DNA from: Curtobacterium sp. MCLR17_007
GTDB lineage: Bacteria > Actinomycetota > Actinomycetes > Actinomycetales > Microbacteriaceae
Assembly: GCF_003234655.2 (NCBI RefSeq)
Contig: NZ_CP126271.1
Coordinates: forward strand, 620,001-684,000
Direction: 5' to 3'
DNA length: 64,000 bases
Part shown: piece by piece, positions 26,394 through 34,335 of the stretch
Layout: each line of letters opens with the position of its first letter
Numbering within the stretch: the stretch's first letter is position 1
Translations under genes and position numbers: made by a program
The notes under the pieces: generated by a model
The model's input: the letters and a program-made list of their open reading frames with translations, nothing else
The model's database searches: none
Told to the model about the DNA's origin: nothing

Positions 26394-27377
26394 TTGCCCT
26401 CGACGACCGAACCCGCACCGCTGCGCCCCCGCGGGGCTGCCCGCGCCGCAGCCAACCGAGCGTTCGTCCTCCTGTCCTCCGGGGCGGTGGTGACGACCCC
26501 CGCCGTCCCGGGGCCCACCCCGTGTCCCGCCGTGCTCCCCGTCGGGCTGGTGCACTCGGCGCGGCCGGCGCACACCGCGGGGCCGGCGCACACCGCGGGG
26601 CTGGCGCACACCGGCGCCCGGACCGGCCGTGGGCGGCGAGCAGCACGCACTGCCCACACGCCGCGCGCCGCGCTGACCAGCGGACTCGCGCACGTCCGCC
26701 GTCTCCGTGTCGCGCCCTCGGGGGTGCCCCTCGCCGTCGTCGGTCTGGCGACGTGCTTCCTCGTCGCCGTGTCGACACCGCAACAGGCCGCCGCCAGCGT
26801 GGCCGGGGTCGCTGACGTGACGGGCGCCGTGGTCGTCACCCGGGCCTCCGGAACCGGCCTCCCCAGTGGACCGCAGGCCTACACCGCACCGCCGTCGGCC
26901 CTCGCCGACGTCGAGCGGGACGGCTTCGTCGTGGGGTCGGGGCCGGTGCTCCTCGCTCGCATCGACCCGGCGGACGTGGTCCGTCCCGTCGCGGGCAACG
27001 TCCCCGTCGCGGGTGGGTTCGGGGGCCGGTCGGTACAGGGATGCGGTGCGTGCTCCACCGACCACCATGGGCTCGACTTCGCGGCCTCGACGGGAACGCC
27101 CGCCGTGTCGGCCATGCCCGGGCGGGTCGTCTCCGCCGGTGTCTCCGGCGGGTACGGCAACCAGGTGCTCGTGCAGCACGGACCCGGCCTGCAGACCCGG
27201 TACGGCCACCTGTCGGCGATCGACGTGACGGTCGGACAGGTCGTCCGGGCGGGGGACCGCGTCGGCGCCGTGGGCAGCACGGGCGTCTCGACCGGACCGC
27301 ATCTCCACTTCGAGGTCATCGTGGACGGACACCCCGTCGACCCGGCCGCGTGGCTGCGGGAGCGCGGGCTGCTCTGA
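26394..27377 (+). CDS. M23-family murein metallopeptidase
   Basis: A 327-aa protein with a cytoplasmic Ala/Pro/Arg-rich region, one membrane or signal segment (about 112-132), and a C-terminal LytM domain: HHGLDFAASTGTPV (His/Asp zinc ligands, about 223), GHLSAIDV, and HLHFEV (about 305). It hydrolyses peptidoglycan cross-bridges or acts as a divisome regulator. An 18-bp coding repeat (GPAHTA/GLAHT) lies at about 55-75. The TTG at 26394 is the first in-frame start and lacks a clear SD, so the true N-terminus is uncertain. Confidence 0.82.
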   Translation: MPSTTEPAPLRPRGAARAAANRAFVLLSSGAVVTTPAVPGPTPCPAVLPVGLVHSARPAHTAGPAHTAGLAHTGARTGRGRRAARTAHTPRAALTSGLAHVRRLRVAPSGVPLAVVGLATCFLVAVSTPQQAAASVAGVADVTGAVVVTRASGTGLPSGPQAYTAPPSALADVERDGFVVGSGPVLLARIDPADVVRPVAGNVPVAGGFGGRSVQGCGACSTDHHGLDFAASTGTPAVSAMPGRVVSAGVSGGYGNQVLVQHGPGLQTRYGHLSAIDVTVGQVVRAGDRVGAVGSTGVSTGPHLHFEVIVDGHPVDPAAWLRERGLL

Positions 27378-27467
27378 GGCCGTCGCGCGTACCGTTCGAC
27401 CAGTCGACGGCACGGACCGTTCGACGGGGTCGGCGGCACGGTGCTCGTCGACGGGACGGAGTCGGAC

Positions 27468-28325
27468 GTGCGTGTGACGGTGCTGGGTACTGGAGCGATG
27501 GGGGCCGGAGTGGCGCAGTCGCTGCTGCGCGAGGGACACGAGGTCACGGTGTGGAACCGGAGCCCGGAGCGCGCGGCACCGCTCGGCGGACACGGCGCGA
27601 CCGTCGCGACCGACGCCGCGACGGCCGTCGAGCGGGCCGAGGTCGTCCTGCTGACGCTCTTCGACACCGACGCCGTGGTCGACGTCCTCGAGCAGGCTGC
27701 GGGCGACGCCCCGACCGACGCGGTGTGGGTGCAGTGCTCGACCGTGGGCGTGGAGGGTACCGAGACCGTGGTGCAGCTGGCGGAGAAGTACGGGATCACC
27801 CTCGTCGAGGCGATGATGCTCGGCACGAAGGCCCCGGCTGAACAGGGGAAGCTCACGATGCTCGCCGCCGGTCCCGCCGAGGTCCTCGAGCGCATCGATC
27901 CGGTCCTGCGAGCCATCGGTGCGAAGACCGTGCGCGCAGGAGCACGGGTCGGCGACGGCACCGCACTGAAGCTCGCTGCGAACGCCTGGATCGCGTCCAT
28001 CACCGCGGCGACGGGGCAGTCACTCGCGGTCGCACGGGCGCTGGGCATCGACCCGGCGCTGTTCCTCCAGGCCATCGACGGCACCGCCAGCGACTCCGCC
28101 TACGCCCACACCAAGGGCGAGTCGATGCTGGCGGGGGAGTACTCGGCGCAGTTCGCGCTCGACGGGCTCCGGAAGGACATCGGCCTGATCACGGACTCAG
28201 CGCGCGCGACCGGGGTGTCGACGACGCTCCTCGACGCGCTCGGCCGCGTCTACGCCGACGCCAGCGCCGCCGGCCACGGGTCCGACGACATCGCTGCCGT
28301 CGGGACGGCCTTCACGAAGGACTGA
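27468..28325 (+). CDS. NAD(P)-dependent beta-hydroxyacid dehydrogenase (HIBADH/GLYR family)
   Basis: A 285-aa oxidoreductase: Rossmann motif VLGTGAMGAGVAQSL (about 5-19), the QCSTVGVEGTE substrate-binding region, and the catalytic lysine in GDGTALKLAANAW (about 168). It oxidises or reduces 3-hydroxyacids or small aldehydes; the exact substrate is unknown. GTG at 27468 has GGAG six bases upstream and precedes the Rossmann strand directly. Confidence 0.87.
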   Translation: MRVTVLGTGAMGAGVAQSLLREGHEVTVWNRSPERAAPLGGHGATVATDAATAVERAEVVLLTLFDTDAVVDVLEQAAGDAPTDAVWVQCSTVGVEGTETVVQLAEKYGITLVEAMMLGTKAPAEQGKLTMLAAGPAEVLERIDPVLRAIGAKTVRAGARVGDGTALKLAANAWIASITAATGQSLAVARALGIDPALFLQAIDGTASDSAYAHTKGESMLAGEYSAQFALDGLRKDIGLITDSARATGVSTTLLDALGRVYADASAAGHGSDDIAAVGTAFTKD

Positions 28326-28347
28326 CCCCGGACGGGGCGCGGGCACG

Positions 28348-28430
28348 GTGGCCGTGGCCGTGGCCGTGGCCGTGGCCGTGGCCGGGGGCACCGCCTTGCC
28401 CCGCCGTGCCCCGCCGTGCCCCGCCGTGCC
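28348..28430. repeat. Simple repeats: (GTGGCC)6 and (CCGCCGTGCC)4
   Basis: Six perfect GTGGCC units (28348-28383), then four 10-bp CCGCCGTGCC units, the first with one mismatch (28391-28430). They fill the gap between two convergent genes and end at the stop of the minus-strand gene, so not an obvious phase switch. Confidence 0.85.
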
Positions 28431-28431
28431 G

Positions 28432-28632
28432 CTACCGGCGGAACCAGCGTCGCAACGTCGCCCCGAGCCTGCCGACGGCCTCGTCGTTCATGGTGTTCGC
28501 CAGGTCGAATGCCTCACGCGCCGGGTCGCTGCCGTTCCGGATGCGTCGGAGTGCGGCGTCGGCCCGGGCACGCGCGTCGAGCTCTGCGAGGGGCATGTCG
28601 TCCTCGGGCTCGTGCGGGTGGGTCTGGGGCAT
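28432..28632 (-). CDS. Small hypothetical protein (66 aa)
   Basis: A hydrophilic helical protein (ELDARARADAALRRIRNGSDPAREAFDLANTM region) ending WFRR. No family recognised. The ATG at 28632 is six bases after TAGCGT on the minus strand, so it is probably leaderless; this supports it as a real gene. It sits nine bases downstream of the MarR gene and may be co-transcribed as well. Confidence 0.6.
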   Translation of the reverse strand: MPQTHPHEPEDDMPLAELDARARADAALRRIRNGSDPAREAFDLANTMNDEAVGRLGATLRRWFRR

Positions 28633-28641
28633 GCCCACACG

Positions 28642-29196
28642 CTACGCGCGGCGGGGGGCGCGCATGCCGTCGCCGTCGCTGCTGTTCGCAGCGGCGCGGT
28701 CGGCGTCGATCTCGTCGACCACGGACGTCATCTCGTCGAGGAAGTCCACGATGACGCCCATGTCGCCGCCGGGCAGGTGCTCCGCGACCTCGAGCGTGCG
28801 GGCGTCGAGGTCGTCGATCACCCGGATGGCGCGCCGCATCGACGACCCCGAGGCGCTGAGGATGACCCCGCGACGGTCGTCAGGGTCGGGGCGACGCTCG
28901 ACGTGCCCGCTGCGGACGAGCCGGTCCACGAGCGCCGAGGTCGACGCTGCCGTGATGCCGAGCCGCTCGGAGAGCTCCTTGGCGTTGGTGGTGCGCCCCG
29001 CGGTCTCGGCGTCGATCAGCATGCGCAGGGCTAGCAGGGCGTTCTCACCGATTCCGAGCGCCTCGCGCGCACGCCGCTGGGCCGCGGTCTCGGCCGTGCG
29101 GTACCGCCGGAGCGCGTTGAGCACGTCCACTGCGTCGACCCGGGATCCGTCGTCGTACCAGAAGCCCGCGGTGTTCGTCGTCACCTCGGAAGTCAT
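28642..29196 (-). CDS. MarR-family regulator
   Basis: A 184-aa MarR protein: helix-turn-helix AKELSERLGITAASTSALVD (about 72-91) and wing PDPDDRRGVILSAS. TAGCAT lies six bases before the ATG at 29196 (leaderless), and an inverted repeat covers that box (29205-29232), indicating autoregulation. The following small gene and the divergent alpha-E gene are the likely other targets. Confidence 0.86.
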   Translation of the reverse strand: MTSEVTTNTAGFWYDDGSRVDAVDVLNALRRYRTAETAAQRRAREALGIGENALLALRMLIDAETAGRTTNAKELSERLGITAASTSALVDRLVRSGHVERRPDPDDRRGVILSASGSSMRRAIRVIDDLDARTLEVAEHLPGGDMGVIVDFLDEMTSVVDEIDADRAAANSSDGDGMRAPRRA

Positions 29197-29202
29197 GGGG
29201 CA

Positions 29203-29232
29203 ATGCTAGACGCTCTAGTTAGGTTGTCTAGC
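29203..29232. promoter_or_regulatory. MarR operator overlapping the -10 box
   Basis: GCTAGAC (29205-29211) and GTCTAGC (29226-29232) form a perfect 7-bp inverted repeat with a 14-bp spacer that contains a further CTAG. The left arm overlaps the minus-strand -10 box (29203-29208). Confidence 0.65.
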
Positions 29233-29314
29233 GAGGCAGCCGATCTCCGCGTCCGCAACACCGGTGACGCGGCTCGGAAACACCGTCGCAACGCGCGGTC
29301 AGTAGGTTCGCCGC

Positions 29315-29335
29315 ATGCAGGAGCCGCGGTGCTGA
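29315..29335 (+). other. Possible leaderless 6-codon upstream ORF (MQEPRC)
   Basis: TAGGTT (29303-29308) is six bases before this ATG, the spacing of leaderless genes here. The ORF ends in a Cys codon and TGA inside the start region of the alpha-E gene, and overlaps that gene's SD. It could couple or tune its translation. Not shown to be translated. Confidence 0.4.
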
Positions 29336-30222
29336 GCCGACTCGCCGGGAGCGTGTTCCGCGTCGGGGCCGCCGTGGAACGCGCCGACGTGATCGCGCGG
29401 CTCCTCGACGCCTACCTCGCCAGGCCCGACGCCGCCAACGTCCCCGACGACCGCGTCACCGCGCGGGAGCTCCGCATCGTCGCCGGTGCGGCCGTCACCG
29501 CGGGGTCGGTGCTCGACGCCGCCGCCACGCTGGAGCTGCTCGCGCTCGACCGGCACGAGCCGGCCTCCATCGCGAACGCGGTCGCGGTCGCACGGGACGA
29601 CGCCCGGCGAGCCCGCGACGTCGTCTCCAGCGAGCTCTGGGACTGCCTGAACGTCACGCGGTCCCGACTGCCGCGCAAGATCGCCGCGGGGCGCGAGCAC
29701 GAGTTCCTGGGGTGGGTGCGGGAACGGAGCGCCCTGGCCGTGGGGGTCGTCGAGGGGGACGCCAGTCGCGACGAGGTGTGGGAGTTCTTCACGCTCGGCC
29801 GGTCGCTCGCCCGGTGCGCGGCCACGGCGCGGCTGCTCGCTTCCGATCTGCTGGAGCTCGATTCGGAGCGGTCGTGGGGCACGGCGTTGCGTGCCTGCGG
29901 GGTCGGTGAGGCGTTCCACCGCGAGGCCCGCCCGGGTGCGCCGACGTCCGAGGCCGCGGCGTTCCTTCTCCTCGACACGCACTGCCCGCGGTCGGTGCTG
30001 TTCCTGACACAGCGGGCCGAGCTGTGTCTGGCCGACGTCGCCCCGACGCTCGTACCGGACGGTCTCGCCGAGCTGCGGGACGTCGCTGGGACGCTCCGCA
30101 CGATGGCACCGGCCGATGCGATCGAGGCGGCTCGCCCCGCCGGTCGGCGGCTGGCGACCGTGGCAGACCGGGTCGCCCGGGCGCTCGACGAGCGGGTCTT
30201 CGCCGCAGCGTCGGCGCACTGA
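29329..30222 (+). CDS. Alpha-E domain protein (DUF403)
   Basis: A 297-aa all-alpha protein opening with the family signature VLSRLAGSVFRVGAAVERAD and carrying ELWDCLN and CPRSVLF motifs. DUF403 genes usually neighbour a circularly permuted ATP-grasp gene and a transglutaminase gene in a proposed peptide-modifying system; neither partner is present here. The GTG at 29329 has AGGAG (29319-29323) and matches the family N-terminus. Confidence 0.82.
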   Translation: MLSRLAGSVFRVGAAVERADVIARLLDAYLARPDAANVPDDRVTARELRIVAGAAVTAGSVLDAAATLELLALDRHEPASIANAVAVARDDARRARDVVSSELWDCLNVTRSRLPRKIAAGREHEFLGWVRERSALAVGVVEGDASRDEVWEFFTLGRSLARCAATARLLASDLLELDSERSWGTALRACGVGEAFHREARPGAPTSEAAAFLLLDTHCPRSVLFLTQRAELCLADVAPTLVPDGLAELRDVAGTLRTMAPADAIEAARPAGRRLATVADRVARALDERVFAAASAH

Positions 30223-30248
30223 CCGGGGCAGGACGCGACCGGATGTCG

Positions 30249-30288
30249 GACGGGAGGCCCGGTGCGGGCTCGCCACGGGCCTCCCGTC
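30249..30288. terminator. Bidirectional hairpin with paired GGACGGGAGGC-type arms
   Basis: GACGGGAGGCCCG (30249-30261) and CGGGCCTCCCGTC (30276-30288), a perfect 13-bp stem with a 14-nt loop between convergent genes. Confidence 0.8.
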
Positions 30289-30316
30289 GGTCCCGGTGCA
30301 CCCGGGCGACCAGCGG

Positions 30317-31663
30317 TCAGACGCCGCTGGAACGGGACGAGACCGCCTCGTCGCGAGCGAGGTCCTGTCGGAGTGCCGCCCGGGCTGCCCGGGTGCCGAC
30401 CACGGGGATCGAGTGGGTGACGGCGAGGTGCAGGCGCGTGTCGGCGTCGTACCGCAGGCGGAAGTGCTGGAAGCGGACGAGCCAGACCAGCGCGATCGCC
30501 AGCGCCACGAACCCGGATGCCGCTCCGACGCCGATGGCCCAGCGTGGGCCGGCGGCATCCGCGATGGCGCCGACGATGGGTGCGCCGATCGGTGTGCCGC
30601 CCGCGAAGATCGCCATGTAGAGCGCCATCACGCGGCCGCGCATGGCGGGGGCGGTCGTGGTCTGCACGAGGGCGTTGGCGGTGGTCATGAACGTCAGCGA
30701 GGCAAGGCCGACGAACATCAGCACGATCGCGAAGCTCCAGTAGGTCGGCGCGAACGCAGCGGCGGTGCACGCCAGACCGAAGCCCGCGCTGGCGATGACG
30801 AGCAGGCGCATCCGTGGGCGCTCACGGCGGGCGGACAGCAGCGCACCGAGCACCGACCCGACCGCCATCACGGAGTTGAGCAGGCCGAACTCACCCGCGC
30901 CCTTGTGGAACTCCACGCGCGCCATCGTCGAGGTGAAGATCGGGAAGTTCACCCCGAACGTCCCGACGACGAAGATCATGCAGAGCACCACGATGATGTC
31001 CGGGCGTGTGCGCACGTACCGGAAGCCGGCGACGATCTGCCCCTTCCCGCGCTTGGGCTTGATCCGCTCGGCCAGCTGCTCGGGGTCGACGAACCGGAGC
31101 GCGACGAGCACCGCCGCGAACGACGCCGCGTTGATGATGAACACCCAGCCGGAGCCGATCGCGGCGATGAGCACCCCGGCGACCGCGGGGCCGATGAGCC
31201 GGGCGGCGTTGAACGAGGCGGAGTTCAGCGCGACGGCGTTCGACACGTGCTCGCCGGTGACGACGTCGGACACGAACGCCTGGCGCACCGGGGTGTCGAA
31301 CGCGGCGACGATGCCGAGTGCCAGCGCGAAGCCGTAGAGCCACAGCAGCGTGGCGGTGTCCGTGACGACCATGATCCCGAGGCCGAGCCCGAGCATCCCC
31401 ATCAGGGCCTGGGTCACCATCAGGGTGCGGCGGCGGTCGAAGCGGTCGGCGACGAGACCGGTCCAGGGCAACAGCAGCAGCTGCGGGCCGAACTGCAGGG
31501 CCATCGTGATGCCGACGGCGATCGCGTTGTTGTGGGTGAGCTGCGTCAGGACGATCCAGTCCTGCGCGGTCCGCTGCATCCAGGTGCCGATGTTCGACAC
31601 CAGGGCACCCGCGAACCAGATGCGGTAGTTGCGTCCCGACAGGGACCGGAACATGGCCGTCAC
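30317..31663 (-). CDS. MFS transporter (MFS_3/EntS-like)
   Basis: A 448-aa 12-helix permease: FRSLSGRNYRIWFAGALVSN start, motif A-like GLVADRFDRRRTLM (about 68-81), and TPVRQAFVSDVV. This group exports siderophores, antibiotics or other small molecules. Its GTG overlaps the stop of the upstream MarR gene (GTGA), so the pair is co-translated and the regulator probably controls this exporter. Confidence 0.9.
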   Translation of the reverse strand: MTAMFRSLSGRNYRIWFAGALVSNIGTWMQRTAQDWIVLTQLTHNNAIAVGITMALQFGPQLLLLPWTGLVADRFDRRRTLMVTQALMGMLGLGLGIMVVTDTATLLWLYGFALALGIVAAFDTPVRQAFVSDVVTGEHVSNAVALNSASFNAARLIGPAVAGVLIAAIGSGWVFIINAASFAAVLVALRFVDPEQLAERIKPKRGKGQIVAGFRYVRTRPDIIVVLCMIFVVGTFGVNFPIFTSTMARVEFHKGAGEFGLLNSVMAVGSVLGALLSARRERPRMRLLVIASAGFGLACTAAAFAPTYWSFAIVLMFVGLASLTFMTTANALVQTTTAPAMRGRVMALYMAIFAGGTPIGAPIVGAIADAAGPRWAIGVGAASGFVALAIALVWLVRFQHFRLRYDADTRLHLAVTHSIPVVGTRAARAALRQDLARDEAVSSRSSGV

Positions 31664-32109
31664 TGGTGGGCCAGCCTCCTCATGATCTCGGTGGCGTCGA
31701 CGAGGACGCGGCGTTCGGCGGGGGTGAGTGCTGCGAGCTTCGGCGAGAGCCAGCCGTCGCGGCGTCGTCGGGTCTCGAGGACGAAGTCGATGCCCGCCGG
31801 GGTCGCCCCGATCAGGACCTTGCGGCGGTCGTCGCCGTGACCGCCCTTCGACACGAGCCCACGGGTGACCAGTGCGGCGACCGTCTTCGTCATCGACGGC
31901 GGGGTGACCCCATCGCCGCGGCTGAGGTCGGCCAGCGTCATCGGGCCGTCGCGGTGCAGTCGTGCCAGCGCGGAGAACATCGCGTCGCTGACGGTCGTGT
32001 CGGCCTTCTGCGCGCGGAGTGTCCGCGAGAGCCGGTTCACCGCGATGCGGAAGTCCGTGCTGAGCGACGCCTGCAGGTCGGTACGCCCGGTGGGTTCGGT
32101 CATCGTCAC
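31660..32109 (-). CDS. MarR-family regulator of the adjacent MFS gene
   Basis: A 149-aa MarR protein: LADLSRGDGVTPPSMTKTVA recognition region (about 59-78) and wing GHGDDRRKVLIGAT. The GTG at 32109 is seven bases after TAGGCT (leaderless). A TAGTTC/GAACTA operator lies just upstream. Coupled to the MFS gene by a four-base overlap. Confidence 0.88.
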   Translation of the reverse strand: MTMTEPTGRTDLQASLSTDFRIAVNRLSRTLRAQKADTTVSDAMFSALARLHRDGPMTLADLSRGDGVTPPSMTKTVAALVTRGLVSKGGHGDDRRKVLIGATPAGIDFVLETRRRRDGWLSPKLAALTPAERRVLVDATEIMRRLAHQ

Positions 32110-32116
32110 GGTCGTT

Positions 32117-32147
32117 AGCCTACCTCATTAGTTCAGCGAACGAACTA
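32117..32147. promoter_or_regulatory. MarR promoter/operator
   Basis: Minus-strand -10 box TAGGCT (complement of 32117-32122) and an inverted repeat TAGTTC (32129-32134) / GAACTA (32142-32147) with a 7-bp spacer immediately upstream of it. Confidence 0.65.
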
Positions 32148-32192
32148 GTTGCTGGTCGGGACGCGGGGCGGAGGAGTAGGGTCGGATGCATA

Positions 32193-32208
32193 GACAACAG
32201 GTGTTGTC
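32193..32208. promoter_or_regulatory. TetR-like palindrome at the SDR promoter
   Basis: GACAACA (32193-32199), GG, TGTTGTC (32202-32208): a 7-2-7 perfect palindrome 27 bp before the SDR start. The half-site differs from the MarR site 50 bp away, so a different regulator is implied. Confidence 0.6.
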
Positions 32209-32235
32209 GACGAGACAAGCAGAGAGAAGCACACA

Positions 32236-32988
32236 ATGTCCGAGTTCGAGGGCAAGGTCGCCATCGTCACCGGTGGCGGCAGCGGCATCGGCGAAGCCAT
32301 CGCGAAGGAGCTCGCGGCAGCGGGCGCGAAGGTCGTCGTCACCGACATCGAGCTCGACGGCGCCCAGCGCGTCGCCGCGTCGATCGAGGAAGCGGGCGGC
32401 ACCGCGGTCGCGTTCGAGGCGAACTCGGCCGTCGCCGCCGACGACGAGCGCATGGTGCAGTTCGCGGTCGACACGTACGGCGGGCTGCACCTCGCGGTGA
32501 ACAACGCCGGCATCGGCGCCGCACCCCAGCCGATCGGCGAGTACGACATCGCCGCCTGGGACCGCGTCCGTTCGGTCGACCTCGACGGCGTCTTCTACGG
32601 CATGCGGTACGAGATCCCGGCGATCCTCGCCGCGGGTGGCGGCGCGATCGTCAACATGTCGAGCGTGCTCGGCTCGGTCGGCATCGCGCAGAACGCGGCC
32701 TACGTCGCGTCGAAGCACGCGCTCGTCGGGCTGACCAAGGTCGCGGCGCTGGAGTACACCTCGCAGGGCATCCGCACGAACGCGGTCGGCCCGGGCTTCA
32801 TCGACACCCCGCTGGTGCGGTCGTCGTTGTCAGCGGACGAGCTCTCCGCCCTCGAGTCCCAGCACGCGGCGGGCCGACTGGGCACCGACGCCGAGGTCGC
32901 GGCGCTCGTCCTGTTCCTGCTGAGCGACAAGGCCTCGTTCATCTCGGGCAGCTACCACCTGGTGGACGGCGGCTACTCCGCCCACTGA
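32236..32988 (+). CDS. Short-chain dehydrogenase/reductase
   Basis: A 250-aa classical SDR: cofactor motif TGGGSGIGEA (12-21), NNAG (about 90), catalytic Ser in MSSVLGS and YVASK (Tyr about 155, Lys about 159), C-terminal VDGGYSAH. Asp after the second strand (VVTDIE) favours NAD over NADP. Close to 3-oxoacyl reductase or cyclopentanol dehydrogenase-like enzymes; the substrate is unknown. ATG at 32236 after AGAGAAG. Confidence 0.9.
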   Translation: MSEFEGKVAIVTGGGSGIGEAIAKELAAAGAKVVVTDIELDGAQRVAASIEEAGGTAVAFEANSAVAADDERMVQFAVDTYGGLHLAVNNAGIGAAPQPIGEYDIAAWDRVRSVDLDGVFYGMRYEIPAILAAGGGAIVNMSSVLGSVGIAQNAAYVASKHALVGLTKVAALEYTSQGIRTNAVGPGFIDTPLVRSSLSADELSALESQHAAGRLGTDAEVAALVLFLLSDKASFISGSYHLVDGGYSAH

Positions 32989-32998
32989 CGCGGGCACC

Positions 32999-33056
32999 GG
33001 ACGGGAGGCCCTGCTCACGTTCCCGACGTCGGGAACGTGAGCAGAGCCTCCCGTCC
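32999..33056. terminator. Very long bidirectional hairpin
   Basis: A 28-bp stem with a single mismatch (C33010/A33045) and a 2-nt centre, between convergent genes. The outer 11 bp of each arm are GGACGGGAGGC and its complement; the inner 16 bp are perfect. Confidence 0.85.
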
Positions 33057-33095
33057 TGTCCGGTGGCTGTGTCCCGCGGGCTCTGCGGCGGTCGG

Positions 33096-34025
33096 TCAGC
33101 GCAGGATCGCGTCGTGGGGGAGCAGCGCGTGCACGCCCCAGGTGCGGTTCGCGACCTGGGTGACGCGCATGCTGACCGCCACGCTGGCCATGGCGAGCGC
33201 CTCGGCGCGGGTGATGTCGTGGTCACCGGCGATCCAGTCGACCATGGCATCGAGGGCGGTCGTGGTCGCGACGTTCAGGTCGGCGTCGAACCCGAACGTG
33301 ATGCGCCCGGCCGGGGTGTCGGCGTGGATGCCGCTGACCGGTGCCGTGTCGACCAGGGACAGCGTCATCGTCGTGGTCATCCCGCACTCGACGGCGGTCC
33401 CCGACACCTCGCCGTCGCCCTGTGCCGCATGACCGTCCCCGACGGAGAGCAGAGCGTCCGGCACCGTGACCGGCAGGAAGAGGGTCGCACCGGCGACGAG
33501 TTCCCGGCAGTCGACGTTGCCGCCGCCGACCGGCCTCGGCGGGATGGTCGAGTGCTCGCCCGTGGGTTCGGGCGGCAGTCCGACCACCCCCAGGAAGGGC
33601 GCCGTCCGTACGCCGAGCCCGAGCTGGTTGTGTGCCGTGCCGGCAGCGATGTCGATGTCCCACAGCAGCGGGCCTCGGTCGGCCGGGTCGGTCAGGCCGA
33701 GCGCTCGCGTGACCGGGCTGTCGACGCCGCCCGAGCCGGTGTAGCCCCAGTCGTCCGGCACCAGCTCGTCGAAGTGCACGGCGAGCACCTGCCCGGGCCG
33801 CGCACCGGCCACGGCGATCGGTCCGACCAGGCAGTGGCCGCGCCGCGACGGGATGAGCGTCGGGACCTCGGCGCCCGGTTCGGGCAGCCGTTCGGTGTAG
33901 CCGGCTGCATTGAGCGTCCGGATGGTCACGACGTCGCCCGGGTCGACGCGGAGCACGGGGGTGCGTTCCGCGTCGAACACGTCGGCGACGGTGTCGGGTG
34001 CTGCGTCGATCCGGTGTGAGGTCAC
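33096..34025 (-). CDS. Acetamidase/formamidase family protein
   Basis: A 309-aa protein of the FmdA_AmdA family: GHCLVGPIAVAGARPGQVLAV and GGNVDCRELVAG stretches, plus GDGHAAQGDGEVSGTAVE with the conserved acidic/His cluster. These enzymes hydrolyse short-chain amides to ammonia and the acid. Convergent with the SDR gene. Specificity (formamide or acetamide) cannot be assigned. Confidence 0.88.
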   Translation of the reverse strand: MTSHRIDAAPDTVADVFDAERTPVLRVDPGDVVTIRTLNAAGYTERLPEPGAEVPTLIPSRRGHCLVGPIAVAGARPGQVLAVHFDELVPDDWGYTGSGGVDSPVTRALGLTDPADRGPLLWDIDIAAGTAHNQLGLGVRTAPFLGVVGLPPEPTGEHSTIPPRPVGGGNVDCRELVAGATLFLPVTVPDALLSVGDGHAAQGDGEVSGTAVECGMTTTMTLSLVDTAPVSGIHADTPAGRITFGFDADLNVATTTALDAMVDWIAGDHDITRAEALAMASVAVSMRVTQVANRTWGVHALLPHDAILR

Positions 34026-34051
34026 CGGTCGATCCTCGCAGGGGCGCGGCG

Positions 34052-34324
34052 CTACTGGTGGAACTGCGGGATCGTCAGCCAGATCCCGTAGAGCACCGCT
34101 GCGGCGCTCAGGGCGAAGCAGACGACCGCGCCGGCCATGGCTCCGGGCGGGGTGGTGCCGGAGCGCGGGGTCTCCTCGGCGTACTGCGTGCGCTCGCCGC
34201 CGGCGTCGACGGGCTGTCCGGTGCCGAGCAGGCGCAGTCCGAGCGTGTACAGCAGCACCACGCTGACCGCGGCCACGAAGCCGACGCCCGCGACGGTGCC
34301 GATGGCTCCGAAGTCGATGTCCAT
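34052..34324 (-). CDS. Small membrane protein in the phosphate transporter operon
   Basis: A 90-aa protein with two helices (about 8-30 and 63-85) and a polar loop between. It starts 11 bp after the PiT stop with AGGA upstream of the ATG, so the two form an operon. A small two-helix partner downstream of pit recurs in related Actinobacteria; function unknown. Confidence 0.65.
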   Translation of the reverse strand: MDIDFGAIGTVAGVGFVAAVSVVLLYTLGLRLLGTGQPVDAGGERTQYAEETPRSGTTPPGAMAGAVVCFALSAAAVLYGIWLTIPQFHQ

Positions 34325-34335
34325 GGTCCTGCCCC

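Noticed and set aside
28348..28383. GTGGCC hexamer run as a phase-variation switch
   Set aside because: It lies between the stops of two convergent genes, outside any credible coding region or promoter, and a hexamer would not shift frame.
29203..29328. Upstream start for the alpha-E protein
   Set aside because: It would begin inside the divergent MarR operator, and the family N-terminus matches the GTG at 29329.
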